From positions 1 to 38,291 of the forward strand of contig CAAENX010000028.1 of the NCBI GenBank assembly GCA_900757495.1: a stretch of DNA of 38,291 nt. The letters are read 5' to 3'. Of this stretch, positions 1-8,208 are shown one piece after another. The translations under genes were made by a program, and so were the position numbers. Each line of letters opens with the position of its first letter. Within the stretch, counting starts at the first letter, position 1. The stretch is from an uncultured Collinsella sp. (GTDB taxonomy: Bacteria; Actinomycetota; Coriobacteriia; Coriobacteriales; Coriobacteriaceae). The notes beneath the pieces were generated by a model, which had not been told where the DNA came from, did no database searches, and saw only the letters and a program-made list of their open reading frames with translations.

Positions 1-107
1 CCTTCACGCAGTGAAGCTGTTGGAATAAATGCGACTTTCTTATTTTCAATTTCTTCCTTTATCAGACTTCCCACACTTGAAAAGTGCGAACATAAAAACA
101 GTTTCAT
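1..107 (-). CDS. N-terminal fragment of a peptidase E / class I glutamine amidotransferase-like protein (cut by window edge)
   Basis: Only the first 35 codons are in the window; the gene continues beyond base 1. The ATG at 107-105 is preceded by a clear AAAGGAGA ribosome binding site about 6 bases upstream. The start reads MKLFLCSHFSSVGSLIKEEI and continues to KVAFIPTAS at residues 24-32. This resembles the N-terminus of the peptidase S51 (PF03575) class I amidotransferase-like family, whose first strand leads into an FIPTAS-type motif; that match is from memory. The fragment is AT-rich, with codons such as AAA, TTT, TTA and AAT. It is quite unlike the GC-rich genes in the rest of the window, which suggests acquisition from a low-GC Firmicute. 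The catalytic residues would lie outside the window. Confidence 0.6.
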   Translation of the reverse strand, partial: MKLFLCSHFSSVGSLIKEEIENKKVAFIPTASLRE

Positions 108-243
108 CAATATTCTCCTTTATATATAAATTCTTATTTGTTGAACTAAGCCGTGTATACCATACTCTCCAATGAAAGAACGCCCTGATATAGCGAACTT
201 TTGCCGTTTTCCTGCGTACGTGCATACACACTCCACAGGAATT

Positions 244-294
244 CTAAGGGGCCTGCCCCCTTAGCACACGGACTTTGGAACAAAGTCTAGTGTG
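244..294. repeat. Two adjacent hairpins in noncoding DNA
   Basis: The first is a palindrome at 244-264, with arms CTAAGGGG and CCCCTTAG around a short centre. Directly after it, 265-294 forms a second hairpin: CACAC pairs with GTGTG, and inside these GACTTTG pairs with CAAAGTC around a GAA loop. Neither is followed by a T-run on either strand, so neither looks like a simple terminator. On the minus strand the first hairpin shares the core AAGGGGRCAGGCNCCTT with the hairpins at 569-611 and 8209-8250. Confidence 0.55.
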
Positions 295-403
295 TTACGC
301 CTTGCCAGAGGTGTACAGGCTCCCAGTACGCACGTACGAAGCAATTGCCATCAATGCCCCATATAAGTGGCGATCAAGTTCGCATAAAGCGACCTTGATC
401 CCG

Positions 404-446
404 CAAACAAAAGGCAGGATACCATCACCACGATGATACCCTGCCT
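404..446 (-). terminator. Rho-independent-terminator-like hairpin, minus strand
   Basis: On the minus strand, 446-432 pairs with 426-412 as a 15-bp helix containing two G-U pairs and a 5-base loop. It is followed by TTTTGTTTG. It lies downstream of the minus-strand gldA-like gene and its nearer terminator. It also overlaps the possible membrane-protein remnant, so its role is uncertain. Confidence 0.4.
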
Positions 447-501
447 CTGTTCGTTCCTGTTTATCGTTCCGAGTAGTCCTTCCGCAGAATTTCCGATAAA
501 C

Positions 502-543
502 AAAAAACGTACCCGAACCCTTTCTCGTAAAGAACCGGGTTCG
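502..543 (-). terminator. Second terminator-like hairpin, minus strand
   Basis: On the minus strand, CGAACCC (543-537) pairs with GGGTTCG (520-514), with an inner TTCT/AGAA pairing. Six T residues follow at 507-502 after a 6-base gap. This makes it one of three stacked terminator-like structures behind the gldA-like gene. Confidence 0.4.
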
Positions 544-568
544 AGTAAGAACTGAATGGTGGAGCAAT

Positions 569-611
569 AAAAAACCACCACAAAGGCGCCTGTCCCCTTT
601 GTGGCGGTTTT
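569..611 (-). terminator. Rho-independent terminator of the gldA-like gene; member of a dispersed hairpin family
   Basis: Ten bases after the stop codon of the minus-strand dehydrogenase, AAAACCGCCACAAAGG pairs with CCTTTGTGGTGGTTTT, followed by a T-run. The loop region carries GGGGACAGGC. Almost the same sequence forms the terminator at 8209-8250, so this is a repeated element used as a terminator. Confidence 0.75.
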
Positions 612-620
612 GGTCCAGTC

Positions 621-1703
621 CTAGAGCGTGTGGCCGTAAGCGTCGGCAGCCTTGATGGCGGCGGCGAACTTTTCGTCGGTGAAGGGCTCGGGGTTTCCCT
701 GCTTCCACTCGTTGGTGGCGTGTGCGAACTCGCACAGGGCTGGGATATCGGACTCGGAAAGCCCGACCTGTTCAAGCGTCACGGGCAAGCCCATCTGCTT
801 GTTAAAGGCTGCGTAGCGCTCAAGGTTCTCGGTATCGCCCGTGTAGGCAAACAGCACGAGCACGCCCAGGCTCACGACCTCGCCATGCAGGTAGGTGCCC
901 TCGCGCGGAATGCTGCAGGTGGCGTTGTAGAACGCATGCGCCACGCTCGAGTTGTAGTAGTAATCGTTTTGGTTGGTCAGGTTGGAGACGTAGCCCGTGT
1001 TGACCACGATATCGAGCGCGATCTGCTTGACGGCTTCGGTCGACAGGTTCTGGAGAACGTCCTCAAGACCCTGCACGCCATAGGTAAACAGCGGCTCGGA
1101 GCAGGTGTGTGCGAGCGCCAGGCCAAGACCTGCGGTGTGCTCCAGGTTGCCGGCGCTCGTGGCGTACTCGACCTCGGGCTGCTTGGACAGGGCATCGCCC
1201 ACGCCTGCCCAGAAGTACTCCGCCGGAGCCTCGGCGATGATCTTGGGGTTGATGAAGATGTGCGCGGGTCGGTTGGGGTACGAATAGCCCTCGAGCGAGC
1301 CGTCGTCGTTGTAGACAACGGCAATGGCGGTCGCGGCCGAGCAGTTGGAGCAGATCGTCGGTACCGTAAAGACGATCTTCTTGAGCTCGATGGCCGCCGT
1401 CTTGACGGTGTCGAGCGCTTTGCCGCCGCCGCATGCGATGAGCACATCGGCCTCTCGGCAGGCGGGGGAGTTAACAAGCTTGGCGATATTGGCACGCGTG
1501 CTGTTGGCGCCGTAGACGCGTGTCTCCAGAATCTCGACGTCGGTGTCCTCCAGTGCCGCTTCGATACTGGGAAGCGCCGCGGCCAGTGCTCGTTTACCAC
1601 CGATAATCGCGACCTTGGCCGCTCCGTACTCGGCCAGCGCGCTGGGCATCTCGTCAAAGCAATCCTCGCCGACGGTATAGTCGCTCATTCCAATCGTGCG
1701 CAT
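621..1703 (-). CDS. gldA: Iron-containing alcohol dehydrogenase, glycerol dehydrogenase (GldA)-like
   Basis: A 360-residue member of the GldA branch of the Fe/Zn-dependent alcohol dehydrogenases, which oxidise glycerol or related polyols with NAD. The N-terminal nucleotide-binding domain has GGGK at 92-95 followed by ALDTVK. The C-terminal metal domain has the expected ligands Asp170 (GVGDAL), His256 (AHAFYN) and His273 (LHGEV), so it should be active. Length is normal for the family. The start at 1703 is chosen for the AAGAAGG site about 6 bases upstream; an internal ATG five codons later has a poorer site. The gene stands alone, divergent from ileS, and ends just before a strong terminator. 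The exact substrate cannot be read from sequence; glycerol is the family default. Confidence 0.85.
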   Translation of the reverse strand: MRTIGMSDYTVGEDCFDEMPSALAEYGAAKVAIIGGKRALAAALPSIEAALEDTDVEILETRVYGANSTRANIAKLVNSPACREADVLIACGGGKALDTVKTAAIELKKIVFTVPTICSNCSAATAIAVVYNDDGSLEGYSYPNRPAHIFINPKIIAEAPAEYFWAGVGDALSKQPEVEYATSAGNLEHTAGLGLALAHTCSEPLFTYGVQGLEDVLQNLSTEAVKQIALDIVVNTGYVSNLTNQNDYYYNSSVAHAFYNATCSIPREGTYLHGEVVSLGVLVLFAYTGDTENLERYAAFNKQMGLPVTLEQVGLSESDIPALCEFAHATNEWKQGNPEPFTDEKFAAAIKAADAYGHTL

Positions 1704-1827
1704 AGCAGCCTTCTTTCGTTCGATAAAGTGCTTTCAGGTATTTTGCTCCAAGAGAAGGCTCACTGCCGCGAGAAATTTCGAACGTATAAAACCAGTGTTG
1801 AGGGTTTTTCGCCGGCGCGGAACGTGC

Positions 1828-1836
1828 TAGCATACT
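1828..1836 (+). promoter_or_regulatory. Probable -10 region for the ileS leader
   Basis: TAGCATACT contains two overlapping -10-like hexamers (TAGCAT and CATACT), placed 10 to 18 bases before the first paired base of the T-box. I see no convincing -35 element at the usual distance, so this is only a candidate. Confidence 0.3.
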
Positions 1837-1845
1837 CCGCATAAG

Positions 1846-2145
1846 CGTTGATGGGGACGAGTAGTCGGCCGTCCGCATGCTACAGAGAGCGGGGAGCGCT
1901 GAGAACCCGTGCATGCGACCGATGAAAATCACCCCGGAGCTGCGGTCCCAACGGACGTGCCGCGCAGGTTCGTCTTAGTAGACATCGCCGAGATGGTCGT
2001 CGATACAGATCAGCCGAGTAACGGATGCGAGCGCGCGAATACGCGGGCGAGGGCATCTAAGCTGGGTGGTTAAGCGAAGAGCTTTTGCGGGCGTGCAGCC
2101 CGTTTGTGGCGCTTCGTCCCAGCTTGTAGGGACGGGCGCTTTTTT
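1846..2145 (+). promoter_or_regulatory. T-box riboswitch (isoleucine), transcriptional attenuator of ileS
   Basis: The leader senses uncharged tRNA-Ile. Stem I runs from about 1846 to 1954; GGGAC near 1854-1858 pairs with GTCCC, and the classic AGTA element sits at about 1860-1863. The distal loop has AGAGAG and CTGAGAA. The specifier loop reads GATGAAAATCACC with specifier ATC (Ile) at 1928-1930. The antiterminator is visible: AGCTGGG (2060-2066) pairs with CCCAGCT (2118-2124), AAGCG (2072-2076) pairs with CGCTT (2110-2114), and TGGT (2067-2070) is free to bind the tRNA ACCA end. The competing terminator follows at 2110-2145. This is a full class I T-box; low charging of tRNA-Ile should allow ileS transcription. 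Confidence 0.92.
2110..2145 (+). terminator. T-box terminator hairpin before ileS
   Basis: CGTCCC (2115-2120) pairs with GGGACG (2129-2134), extended by GCGC pairing across an internal loop, and six T residues follow at 2140-2145. Its left arm overlaps the antiterminator sequence CGCTT...CCCAGCT, so the two folds exclude each other. Confidence 0.85.
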
Positions 2146-2188
2146 GGTGCCCAACGGGCGTGTGCGCCCACGACATGAAAGGGGTACC

Positions 2189-4990
2189 GTGGCAAACGAG
2201 TACAAGCAGACGATGAATCTGCCCAAGACCGGTTTTCCCATGCGTGCCGGTCTTTCCAAGTCCGAGCCCAAGCGGCTCAAGGACTGGCAGGACAACAAGG
2301 TCTACGAGCAGGTTCTGAAGAAGAACGAGGGTCACAAGAAGTTCGTGCTGCACGACGGTCCTCCGTACGCCAACGGCCCGATCCACATCGGCCATGCCAT
2401 GAACAAGATCTCCAAGGACATGATCAACCGTTACTGGATGATGCAGGGCTATGAGGTTCCCTATGTCCCCGGTTGGGACTGCCACGGTCAGCCGATTGAG
2501 CACAAGGTCGAGGAGAAGCTCGGCACCGAGAAGTTCAACCAGACCTCCACGGCTAAGATCCGTGAGCTCTGCAACAAGTTCGCTGTCGAGAACATCGAGC
2601 TGCAGAAGGCCGGCTTCCGTCGTCTGGGTGTGCTCGGCGACTGGGACAATCCCTACCTGACGCTCTATCACCAGCACGATGCCGCCGACATCGAGGTCTT
2701 TAAGGCCATGTTCGATAAGGGTATGATCTATCGCGGCCACAAGCCGGTTCACTGGTGCAAGCACTGCCACACCGCGCTGGCCGAGGCCGAGATTGAGTAC
2801 TCCGACGAGACGAGCCCGTCCATCTTCGTGCGCTTTGAGATGACTTCCAAGCCCGCCGGCCTCGAGGACTTCGACGGCCCGGTCGACTTCATCATCTGGA
2901 CGACCACGCCGTGGACCATCCCCTCCGACCAGGCCGTTTCCCTTAAGCCCGGCGCCGCCTATGTCGCCGTTGAGCACGAGGGCCGTGCCGAGGTCATGCT
3001 CGAGGACCTGGCTCCCAAGTGCTGCGAGGAGTTTGGCTGGGAGTACGCCCCGGTCATGGTCGACGGCAAGCCCTATGTGGTTCCCGCCGAGACCTTCCAC
3101 CACATCCACTACAAGCAGCCGATCTTCGACGGCGTTGAGGGCGTGGCGCTGCTGGCCGATTACGTCGGTGTCGATGACGGTACCGGTATCGTCCACAACT
3201 CGCCCGGCCATGGCGTCGACGACTACTTTGCCTGCCTCAAGGAGGGCATCACCGACATCTGCATGCCGGTCGATGACGACGGCAAGTTTTACACCGGCGA
3301 GGAGTTCGGCACCGGTGGCCCCTTCAGCGGTATGGATACCGATGAGGCCAACCCGCACATCATCGAGTTCCTGCGCGAGCGTGGCACCCTGGTCCTCGAG
3401 AAGAAGATCACGCACAGCTATCCGCACTGCTGGCGCTGCAAGCACCCGGTGCTCTTCCGTGCTACCGACCAGTGGTTTGTCTCGATGGACAAGACTGACT
3501 TGCGCGAGCAGGCTGGCAAGGAGGTCCGCGAGAACGTTAAATGGTATCCTGCGCATGCCGCCAACCGCATTGGCGCCATGGTCGAGCAGCGTCCCGACTG
3601 GTGCATCAGCCGTCAGCGCAACTGGGGCGTGCCTATCCCCAGCTACACCTGCGCCGACTGCGGCGAGAAGGTCATGAACGACGCCACGCTCGACGCCGTT
3701 ATCAAGCTCTTCCACGAGAAGGGCTCCGACGCCTGGTTTACCGATGCTCCTGAGAGCTATCTGGGCGAGGCCTGCGTCTGCCCCAAGTGCGGCGGCCATC
3801 ACCTCAAGGCTGATAAGGACATCCTTGACGTGTGGTGGGACTCCGGCGTGTCTTGGAAGGCCGTCTGTGAGTACCGTCCCGAGCTGGAGTACCCGGCGGA
3901 CGTCTACCTCGAGGGCTCTGACCAGCACCGCGGTTGGTTCCAGAGCTCGCTGCTCACCTCGGTGGGCGCCAACGGCCACGCTCCGTACAAGGCGGTCGTC
4001 TCGCAGGGCTTCACCCTCGACGGCCAGGGCCGTAAGATGTCTAAGTCACTCGGCAACGTCATCGGCCCCAACAAGGTCTGCGACGAGATGGGTGCCGACA
4101 TCATCCGTCTGTGGGTCGCCTCCGTCGATACCAGCTCCGACGTCTCCATCGACCACGAGATTCTCGCTCGTACGTCCGATGCCTACCGTCGTTTCCGCAA
4201 CACGCTGCGCTTCCTGCTCTCCGAGCTCGAGGGTCAGTTTGAGCCCGAGACCGACGGCGTCGCCTTTGCCGACCTGCTGCCGCTCGACAAGCTCATGGTC
4301 GCCCGCCTGACCCAGGTCCAGGCCGAGGTCGACGATGCCTACGCCAGCTACGAGTTCCCGCGTGCCTACCGTGCACTCTACGACTTCGTGGTTACCGAGC
4401 TCTCCAACGTGTATCTCGACGCCCTGAAGGACCGTCTGTACTGCGAGAAGCCCGGTTCGCTCGAGCGTCGCAGCGCCCAGACCGTGCTGGCTGAGCTTTT
4501 CTCGATGCTCATGCGCGACCTGCAGCCGATCCTGTCCTACACGGTCGACGAGGCCATGGCCTATGCGCCCGCCGGCTGCGTCGATCACCAGAAGTACGCC
4601 GCGCTGCTCGATTGGTACAAGTCGCCCATCACGGTCGACGAGGCCAACGAGTTTGAGGGCGTGCTCGAGGCTTCACTCGAGCTCCGCAGCGTCGTGACCA
4701 AGGCCCTTGAGGATGCCCGCTCCGCCGGCACCTTCACCAAGAGCCAGCAGGTCCGCGTCAAGGCGGTCGTTCCCGCCGAAATGTATGCGCTGCTGACCGG
4801 CGACAAGGCCGTCGACCTGGCCGAGTTCTACATCGTCTCCGATGTTGAGCTTACCCAGGGCGAGGAGCTTTCTGTTGCCATCGATGCTGCCGAGGGCGAG
4901 TGCTGCGACCGTTGCTGGAACTACCGCACCACCGTCGGCGAGTACAACGGCCACGCTCACATTTGCAAGAGGTGTGCGAATGCCCTTTAA
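2189..4990 (+). CDS. ileS: Isoleucyl-tRNA synthetase
   Basis: Charges tRNA-Ile with isoleucine; cytoplasmic, 933 residues, close to the usual bacterial length. The class I signature HIGH is at 66-69 and KMSKS at 616-620. The CP1 editing region lies between them. The C-terminal zinc finger (CDRC and CKRC) is intact. I choose the GTG at 2189 because it follows AAAGGGG closely and gives MANEYKQTMNLPKT, the typical IleS N-terminus; an ATG at 2213 is possible but has no ribosome binding site. Reading frame remains open further upstream into the T-box, but that part is the leader, not protein. Expression is controlled by the T-box and a terminator follows. Confidence 0.97.
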   Translation: MANEYKQTMNLPKTGFPMRAGLSKSEPKRLKDWQDNKVYEQVLKKNEGHKKFVLHDGPPYANGPIHIGHAMNKISKDMINRYWMMQGYEVPYVPGWDCHGQPIEHKVEEKLGTEKFNQTSTAKIRELCNKFAVENIELQKAGFRRLGVLGDWDNPYLTLYHQHDAADIEVFKAMFDKGMIYRGHKPVHWCKHCHTALAEAEIEYSDETSPSIFVRFEMTSKPAGLEDFDGPVDFIIWTTTPWTIPSDQAVSLKPGAAYVAVEHEGRAEVMLEDLAPKCCEEFGWEYAPVMVDGKPYVVPAETFHHIHYKQPIFDGVEGVALLADYVGVDDGTGIVHNSPGHGVDDYFACLKEGITDICMPVDDDGKFYTGEEFGTGGPFSGMDTDEANPHIIEFLRERGTLVLEKKITHSYPHCWRCKHPVLFRATDQWFVSMDKTDLREQAGKEVRENVKWYPAHAANRIGAMVEQRPDWCISRQRNWGVPIPSYTCADCGEKVMNDATLDAVIKLFHEKGSDAWFTDAPESYLGEACVCPKCGGHHLKADKDILDVWWDSGVSWKAVCEYRPELEYPADVYLEGSDQHRGWFQSSLLTSVGANGHAPYKAVVSQGFTLDGQGRKMSKSLGNVIGPNKVCDEMGADIIRLWVASVDTSSDVSIDHEILARTSDAYRRFRNTLRFLLSELEGQFEPETDGVAFADLLPLDKLMVARLTQVQAEVDDAYASYEFPRAYRALYDFVVTELSNVYLDALKDRLYCEKPGSLERRSAQTVLAELFSMLMRDLQPILSYTVDEAMAYAPAGCVDHQKYAALLDWYKSPITVDEANEFEGVLEASLELRSVVTKALEDARSAGTFTKSQQVRVKAVVPAEMYALLTGDKAVDLAEFYIVSDVELTQGEELSVAIDAAEGECCDRCWNYRTTVGEYNGHAHICKRCANAL

Positions 4991-5058
4991 GGCACGGTAA
5001 CTCGGCATTTTAGTTATAGGGAGAATTTGACGCCTTCGGCCCATTTGCTCCGCTGAAG

Positions 5059-5097
5059 AAAAGCGACATTCCGTTATCCGGAATGCCGCTTTCTTTT
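5059..5097 (+). terminator. Rho-independent terminator of ileS
   Basis: AAAGCG and CATTCCG, separated by one unpaired base, pair with CGGAATG and CGCTTT around a short TTAT-containing loop, followed by CTTTTA. It lies about 70 bases after the ileS stop. Confidence 0.8.
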
Positions 5098-5209
5098 ATG
5101 CTGGTTATTTATCTGACGTTAGCGAATGTGTCGTGCGCTCTGCGTGTGGCAATATAAGATGGTTGTTTGCGTTAAACGGCATTTGATTATCTGAGGGTAG
5201 GGGATTTCT

Positions 5210-5809
5210 TTGGGTCGTGGTGCGGATATGACGCCGCCTTTGCGTTGGCGGTTGAGTGTTGCTGGTGGGGTGGCACTCGTTGTGCTGCTTGTTGACCAGC
5301 TGACCAAGCTTGCGGTTCGTGCCGTGGGCGACGCCTTGCATGTGACCGTCATCCCCGGTGTTATCGACTTTATGTTTGTCCGCAATATCGGTGCTGCCTT
5401 TAGCATGGGCGAGGGGCATGGCATTGCGTTTGCCGTGCTGGCGTTGGCGGTCATTATCGCTATTGCCGTGTACCTCGTTCGTGCACCTCAGCTCGCCCAT
5501 CTTGAGGTTGTGGGCATGGCGATGGTTGCGGGCGGTGCTATCGGCAATGCTATCGATCGTTTGGCCTTTGGTTTCGTGACCGATTTTATTGCCACCACCT
5601 TCATTGATTTCCCTGTCTTTAACGTTGCCGATATCGGTATTACGGTCGGTGTCGTGCTGGCGCTCATCGGCTACATGTTCTTGAGCCCTGCCTCTCGTGA
5701 GGTCGATGCGACCGCCGAGCTCAACGCCCGTGACGAGGCCCGGGCCAAACGTAAGGCCAAGCAGCGTGGGGAGCGTGCCCGCAAGATTCGCGAAAGGAAT
5801 GAGCGCTAA
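5210..5809 (+). CDS. lspA: Lipoprotein signal peptidase (signal peptidase II)
   Basis: Cleaves the signal peptide of prolipoproteins in the membrane after diacylglyceryl addition. The 199-residue protein has four hydrophobic segments and the two family blocks with the catalytic aspartates: Asp116 in GNAIDRL and Asp141 in FNVADIGI. The NIGAAFSM block is also present at 59-66. The C-terminal 35 residues are a strongly basic and charged tail (ARAKRKAKQRGERARKIRE), longer than in most LspA proteins and presumably cytoplasmic. The start is uncertain: a TTG at 5210 follows AGGGGA, while an ATG at 5228 lacks a clear site. The stop overlaps the start of the next gene by one base, so the two are co-transcribed. 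Confidence 0.93.
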   Translation: MGRGADMTPPLRWRLSVAGGVALVVLLVDQLTKLAVRAVGDALHVTVIPGVIDFMFVRNIGAAFSMGEGHGIAFAVLALAVIIAIAVYLVRAPQLAHLEVVGMAMVAGGAIGNAIDRLAFGFVTDFIATTFIDFPVFNVADIGITVGVVLALIGYMFLSPASREVDATAELNARDEARAKRKAKQRGERARKIRERNER

Positions 5810-6822
5810 TGGCCGACATCCATATCCTTGTTGCCGACGATGCCGCTGGCCAGCGTCTCGACGCCTATCTGGGCGCCAACGACGGCTGCCCTACGCGCTC
5901 TGCCTGCGCACATCTGATTGAGGGTGGGGCCGTAGTGGTCAATGGCGAGACCTGCCTGTCCAAAAAGTACGCCGTGCGAGCCGGTGACCGTATTTCGGTT
6001 GATTTGCCCGAGCCGCACGATCCCACCGACGTGATTCCCGAGGCCATCCCGCTCGATATCCGCTACGAGGACGACTACCTCATCGTGCTCTCCAAGCAGC
6101 GCGGCCTGGTGTGCCATCCTGCGCATGGCCACGAGAGCGGTACGCTCGCGAATGCCCTGGTCTATCACTGCGGTATCAACCATCTGGGCACCGTGCAGGG
6201 CGAGGACCGCCCCGGTATCGTACATCGTTTGGATCGCGATACCTCGGGTCTTATGCTTGCGGCAAAGGACGACGACACCCAGCGCGCGCTCCAAAATCTT
6301 ATCCGTACGCGCACGCTCGACCGCCGCTACATTACGCTCGTTCACGGTCATATCGCCATGGATGAGGGCACCATTAACACCGGCATTGCCCGTTCTACAC
6401 GTGACCGTGTCAAGATGGCGGTTTCCGATGATCCTTTTGCGCGCCAGGCCATCACGACCTTTAAGGTCCTTGAGCGCTTTGATTCCACGCGCTTTGATGA
6501 CGGCTACACACTCGTTGAGTGTCACCTGTTTACCGGTCGCACGCATCAGATTCGCGTGCACATGCGCCATATCAACCACGCCTGCGTGGGCGATCCGCTC
6601 TACGGTAAGTGCGATGCGCGTGCCGATCGGGGTCTGACCAGGCAATTCCTCCATTCCTGGCGCGTGGCGTTCGATCACCCCGTGACGGGAGAGCGCATTG
6701 AGTGCCGCGACGAGCTGCCGTGGGATCTCGCCGCCGTCCTCGACGACTTAGCCCCGCGTTCGCTTGGTCGCACTGCTGCCGGCGACGAAATCGTACCGCA
6801 GCTCGGCCTGCTCGAAGCCTAG
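5809..6822 (+). CDS. rluD: RluA-family 23S rRNA pseudouridine synthase (RluD-like)
   Basis: Converts uridines in rRNA to pseudouridine. An N-terminal S4 RNA-binding domain (about 1-70) is followed by the RluA catalytic domain with GIVHRLDRDTSGLM; the catalytic Asp is Asp142 of HRLD. The later motif FTGRTHQIRVHM is also intact. The protein has 337 residues, normal for RluD. It begins at an ATG that overlaps the lspA stop (TAATG), so translation is probably coupled. The lspA-rluD pairing is common in Gram-positive bacteria. Assignment to RluD rather than another RluA paralogue rests on the S4 domain and the neighbour and is not certain. Confidence 0.9.
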   Translation: MADIHILVADDAAGQRLDAYLGANDGCPTRSACAHLIEGGAVVVNGETCLSKKYAVRAGDRISVDLPEPHDPTDVIPEAIPLDIRYEDDYLIVLSKQRGLVCHPAHGHESGTLANALVYHCGINHLGTVQGEDRPGIVHRLDRDTSGLMLAAKDDDTQRALQNLIRTRTLDRRYITLVHGHIAMDEGTINTGIARSTRDRVKMAVSDDPFARQAITTFKVLERFDSTRFDDGYTLVECHLFTGRTHQIRVHMRHINHACVGDPLYGKCDARADRGLTRQFLHSWRVAFDHPVTGERIECRDELPWDLAAVLDDLAPRSLGRTAAGDEIVPQLGLLEA

Positions 6823-6840
6823 CCAGTATTAGGTGGTTTC

Positions 6841-6867
6841 TTGAACTCGGTAAGCCTGCGGTAAGAT
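6841..6867 (+). promoter_or_regulatory. Candidate promoter for the glycosyltransferase
   Basis: TTGAAC at 6841-6846 and TAAGAT at 6862-6867, separated by 15 bases, which is shorter than ideal. It lies in the gap between rluD and the next gene. Confidence 0.3.
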
Positions 6868-6904
6868 ATACGGTTGTTTACGTAACACGTTCCTGGGAGC
6901 CTGC

Positions 6905-8200
6905 ATGCTCGCCTTTTTACAAACCAACACACCCATCGTGATCTTCAACCAGATCGTCGTCACGCTGCTCACGGTCTGCTTCTTGTACCAGGTGGTCTTC
7001 TTTGTCATCGGTGCTCTCCGCGGCGAGGTCGCGCCTCCCAAGGCCAAAAAACTCCACCGGTATGCCTTCTTTATTGCAGCACACAACGAGGAGGCCGTGA
7101 TCGCCAACCTCGTTCGCTCCATCAAGGACCAGGATTATCCGTCCGAGCTCATCGAGGTCTTCGTGGTCGCCGATGCCTGCACCGATAACACCGCTCAGCT
7201 CGCGCGTGAGGCGGGCGCTGTCGTGTACGAGCGAAACGACCTGGCCCGTAAAGGCAAGAGCTGGGTCATGGACTTTGGTTTTGACCGCATTCTTAACGAG
7301 TATCCCGATACCTTTGAGGGCTACTTTATCTTCGATGCCGACAACGTTATCTCCCGCGATTACGTCTCCAAGATGAATGACGCCTTTGACCAGGGCTTCC
7401 ATGTGGTCACAAGCTACCGCAACTCCAAGAACTTTGGCAGCTCGTGGATCTCGGCTGCCAACGCCACTTGGTACCTGCGCGAGGCGCGTTTCCTTAACAA
7501 CGCGCGTAATATCTGCAAGACGTCCTGTGCCGTCTCGGGTTCGGGCTACCTCATCTCCGCCAGTGTTATCGAGGGTATGCACGGCTGGCAGTTCCACACG
7601 CTGACCGAGGATATTCAGTTCACCACGTTCTGCGCCATTCACGGCATTCGCATTGGCTATGCGCCGGCGGAGTTTTTTGACGAGCAACCCGTGACGTTTA
7701 AGGCGTCCTGGAAGCAGCGTATGCGCTGGACCAAGGGCTTCTACCAGGTGTTCTTTACCTACGGTAAGCATCTGGTCAAATCGACGTTCCGCTATCATCG
7801 CTTTGCCGCATATGACATGTTTATGACCATCGCTCCGGGCATGCTGCTGTCCCTGATCTCCATGCTCGCCAACGCGACCTTCCTCATCGTTGGCGGACTT
7901 TCGCATGGCTTCTTGGCCACCGAGGTCGAGATGCAGGCTTGTGCCGCCTCGCTCATTATGACCTTCGCGATGATGTATCAGACCTTCTTTATCCTGGCGC
8001 TACTTACGACCATCTTCGAGTACAAGCACATTCATTGTGCGCAAAAGTGGCGCCTGGTGACCAACCTGTTTACCTTCCCGATCTTTATGTTCAGCTATAT
8101 CCCCATCACGGTGGCTGCGTTGTTCCTGAAGGTCGACTGGGTCCCGACGCAGCATGCCGTCAGCGTTACCCTCGACGAGGTCATGCAGGGCGCTAAATAA
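6905..8200 (+). CDS. Membrane-bound family 2 glycosyltransferase (processive, BcsA/hyaluronan-synthase type)
   Basis: A 431-residue enzyme likely to transfer sugars from a nucleotide-sugar donor at the cytoplasmic membrane. It has an N-terminal membrane segment (about 11-37) and a GT-A domain starting FFIAAHNEE. The metal-binding DAD is at 144-146, TED (catalytic base region) at 234-236 and QRMRW (the QxxRW motif of processive GT2 enzymes) at 271-275. At least three membrane segments follow in the C-terminal third. Start ATG has GGGAG upstream. There is no PilZ domain and no neighbouring polysaccharide genes, so product and acceptor are unknown. The gene is followed by a terminator and probably forms a single-gene unit. 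Confidence 0.85.
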   Translation: MLAFLQTNTPIVIFNQIVVTLLTVCFLYQVVFFVIGALRGEVAPPKAKKLHRYAFFIAAHNEEAVIANLVRSIKDQDYPSELIEVFVVADACTDNTAQLAREAGAVVYERNDLARKGKSWVMDFGFDRILNEYPDTFEGYFIFDADNVISRDYVSKMNDAFDQGFHVVTSYRNSKNFGSSWISAANATWYLREARFLNNARNICKTSCAVSGSGYLISASVIEGMHGWQFHTLTEDIQFTTFCAIHGIRIGYAPAEFFDEQPVTFKASWKQRMRWTKGFYQVFFTYGKHLVKSTFRYHRFAAYDMFMTIAPGMLLSLISMLANATFLIVGGLSHGFLATEVEMQACAASLIMTFAMMYQTFFILALLTTIFEYKHIHCAQKWRLVTNLFTFPIFMFSYIPITVAALFLKVDWVPTQHAVSVTLDEVMQGAK

Positions 8201-8208
8201 CCACCACC

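Larger units (their letters stand above)
351..560 (-). pseudogene. Possible remnant of a membrane protein N-terminus in a hairpin-rich stretch
   Basis: Read on the minus strand, about 455-351 encodes a positively charged stretch (NRNEQRQ), then a hydrophobic segment (GIIVVMVSCLLFAG) and SRSLYANLIATYMGH before a stop at 351-353. This looks like the first transmembrane helix of a major-facilitator-type transporter, but there is no credible start or ribosome binding site and the reading frame ends at once. It may be a decayed gene, or a chance translation of structured DNA. The rest of 108-620 holds no intact gene that I can support. Confidence 0.2.

Noticed and set aside
295..735. 146-codon minus-strand open frame
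   Set aside because: It overlaps the end of the gldA-like gene and three hairpins, and has no ribosome binding site or recognisable domain.
2057..3979. 640-codon open frame on the minus strand
   Set aside because: It is antisense to ileS, which has full IleS motifs. High-GC third positions keep the opposite frame open, and the translation resembles no family.
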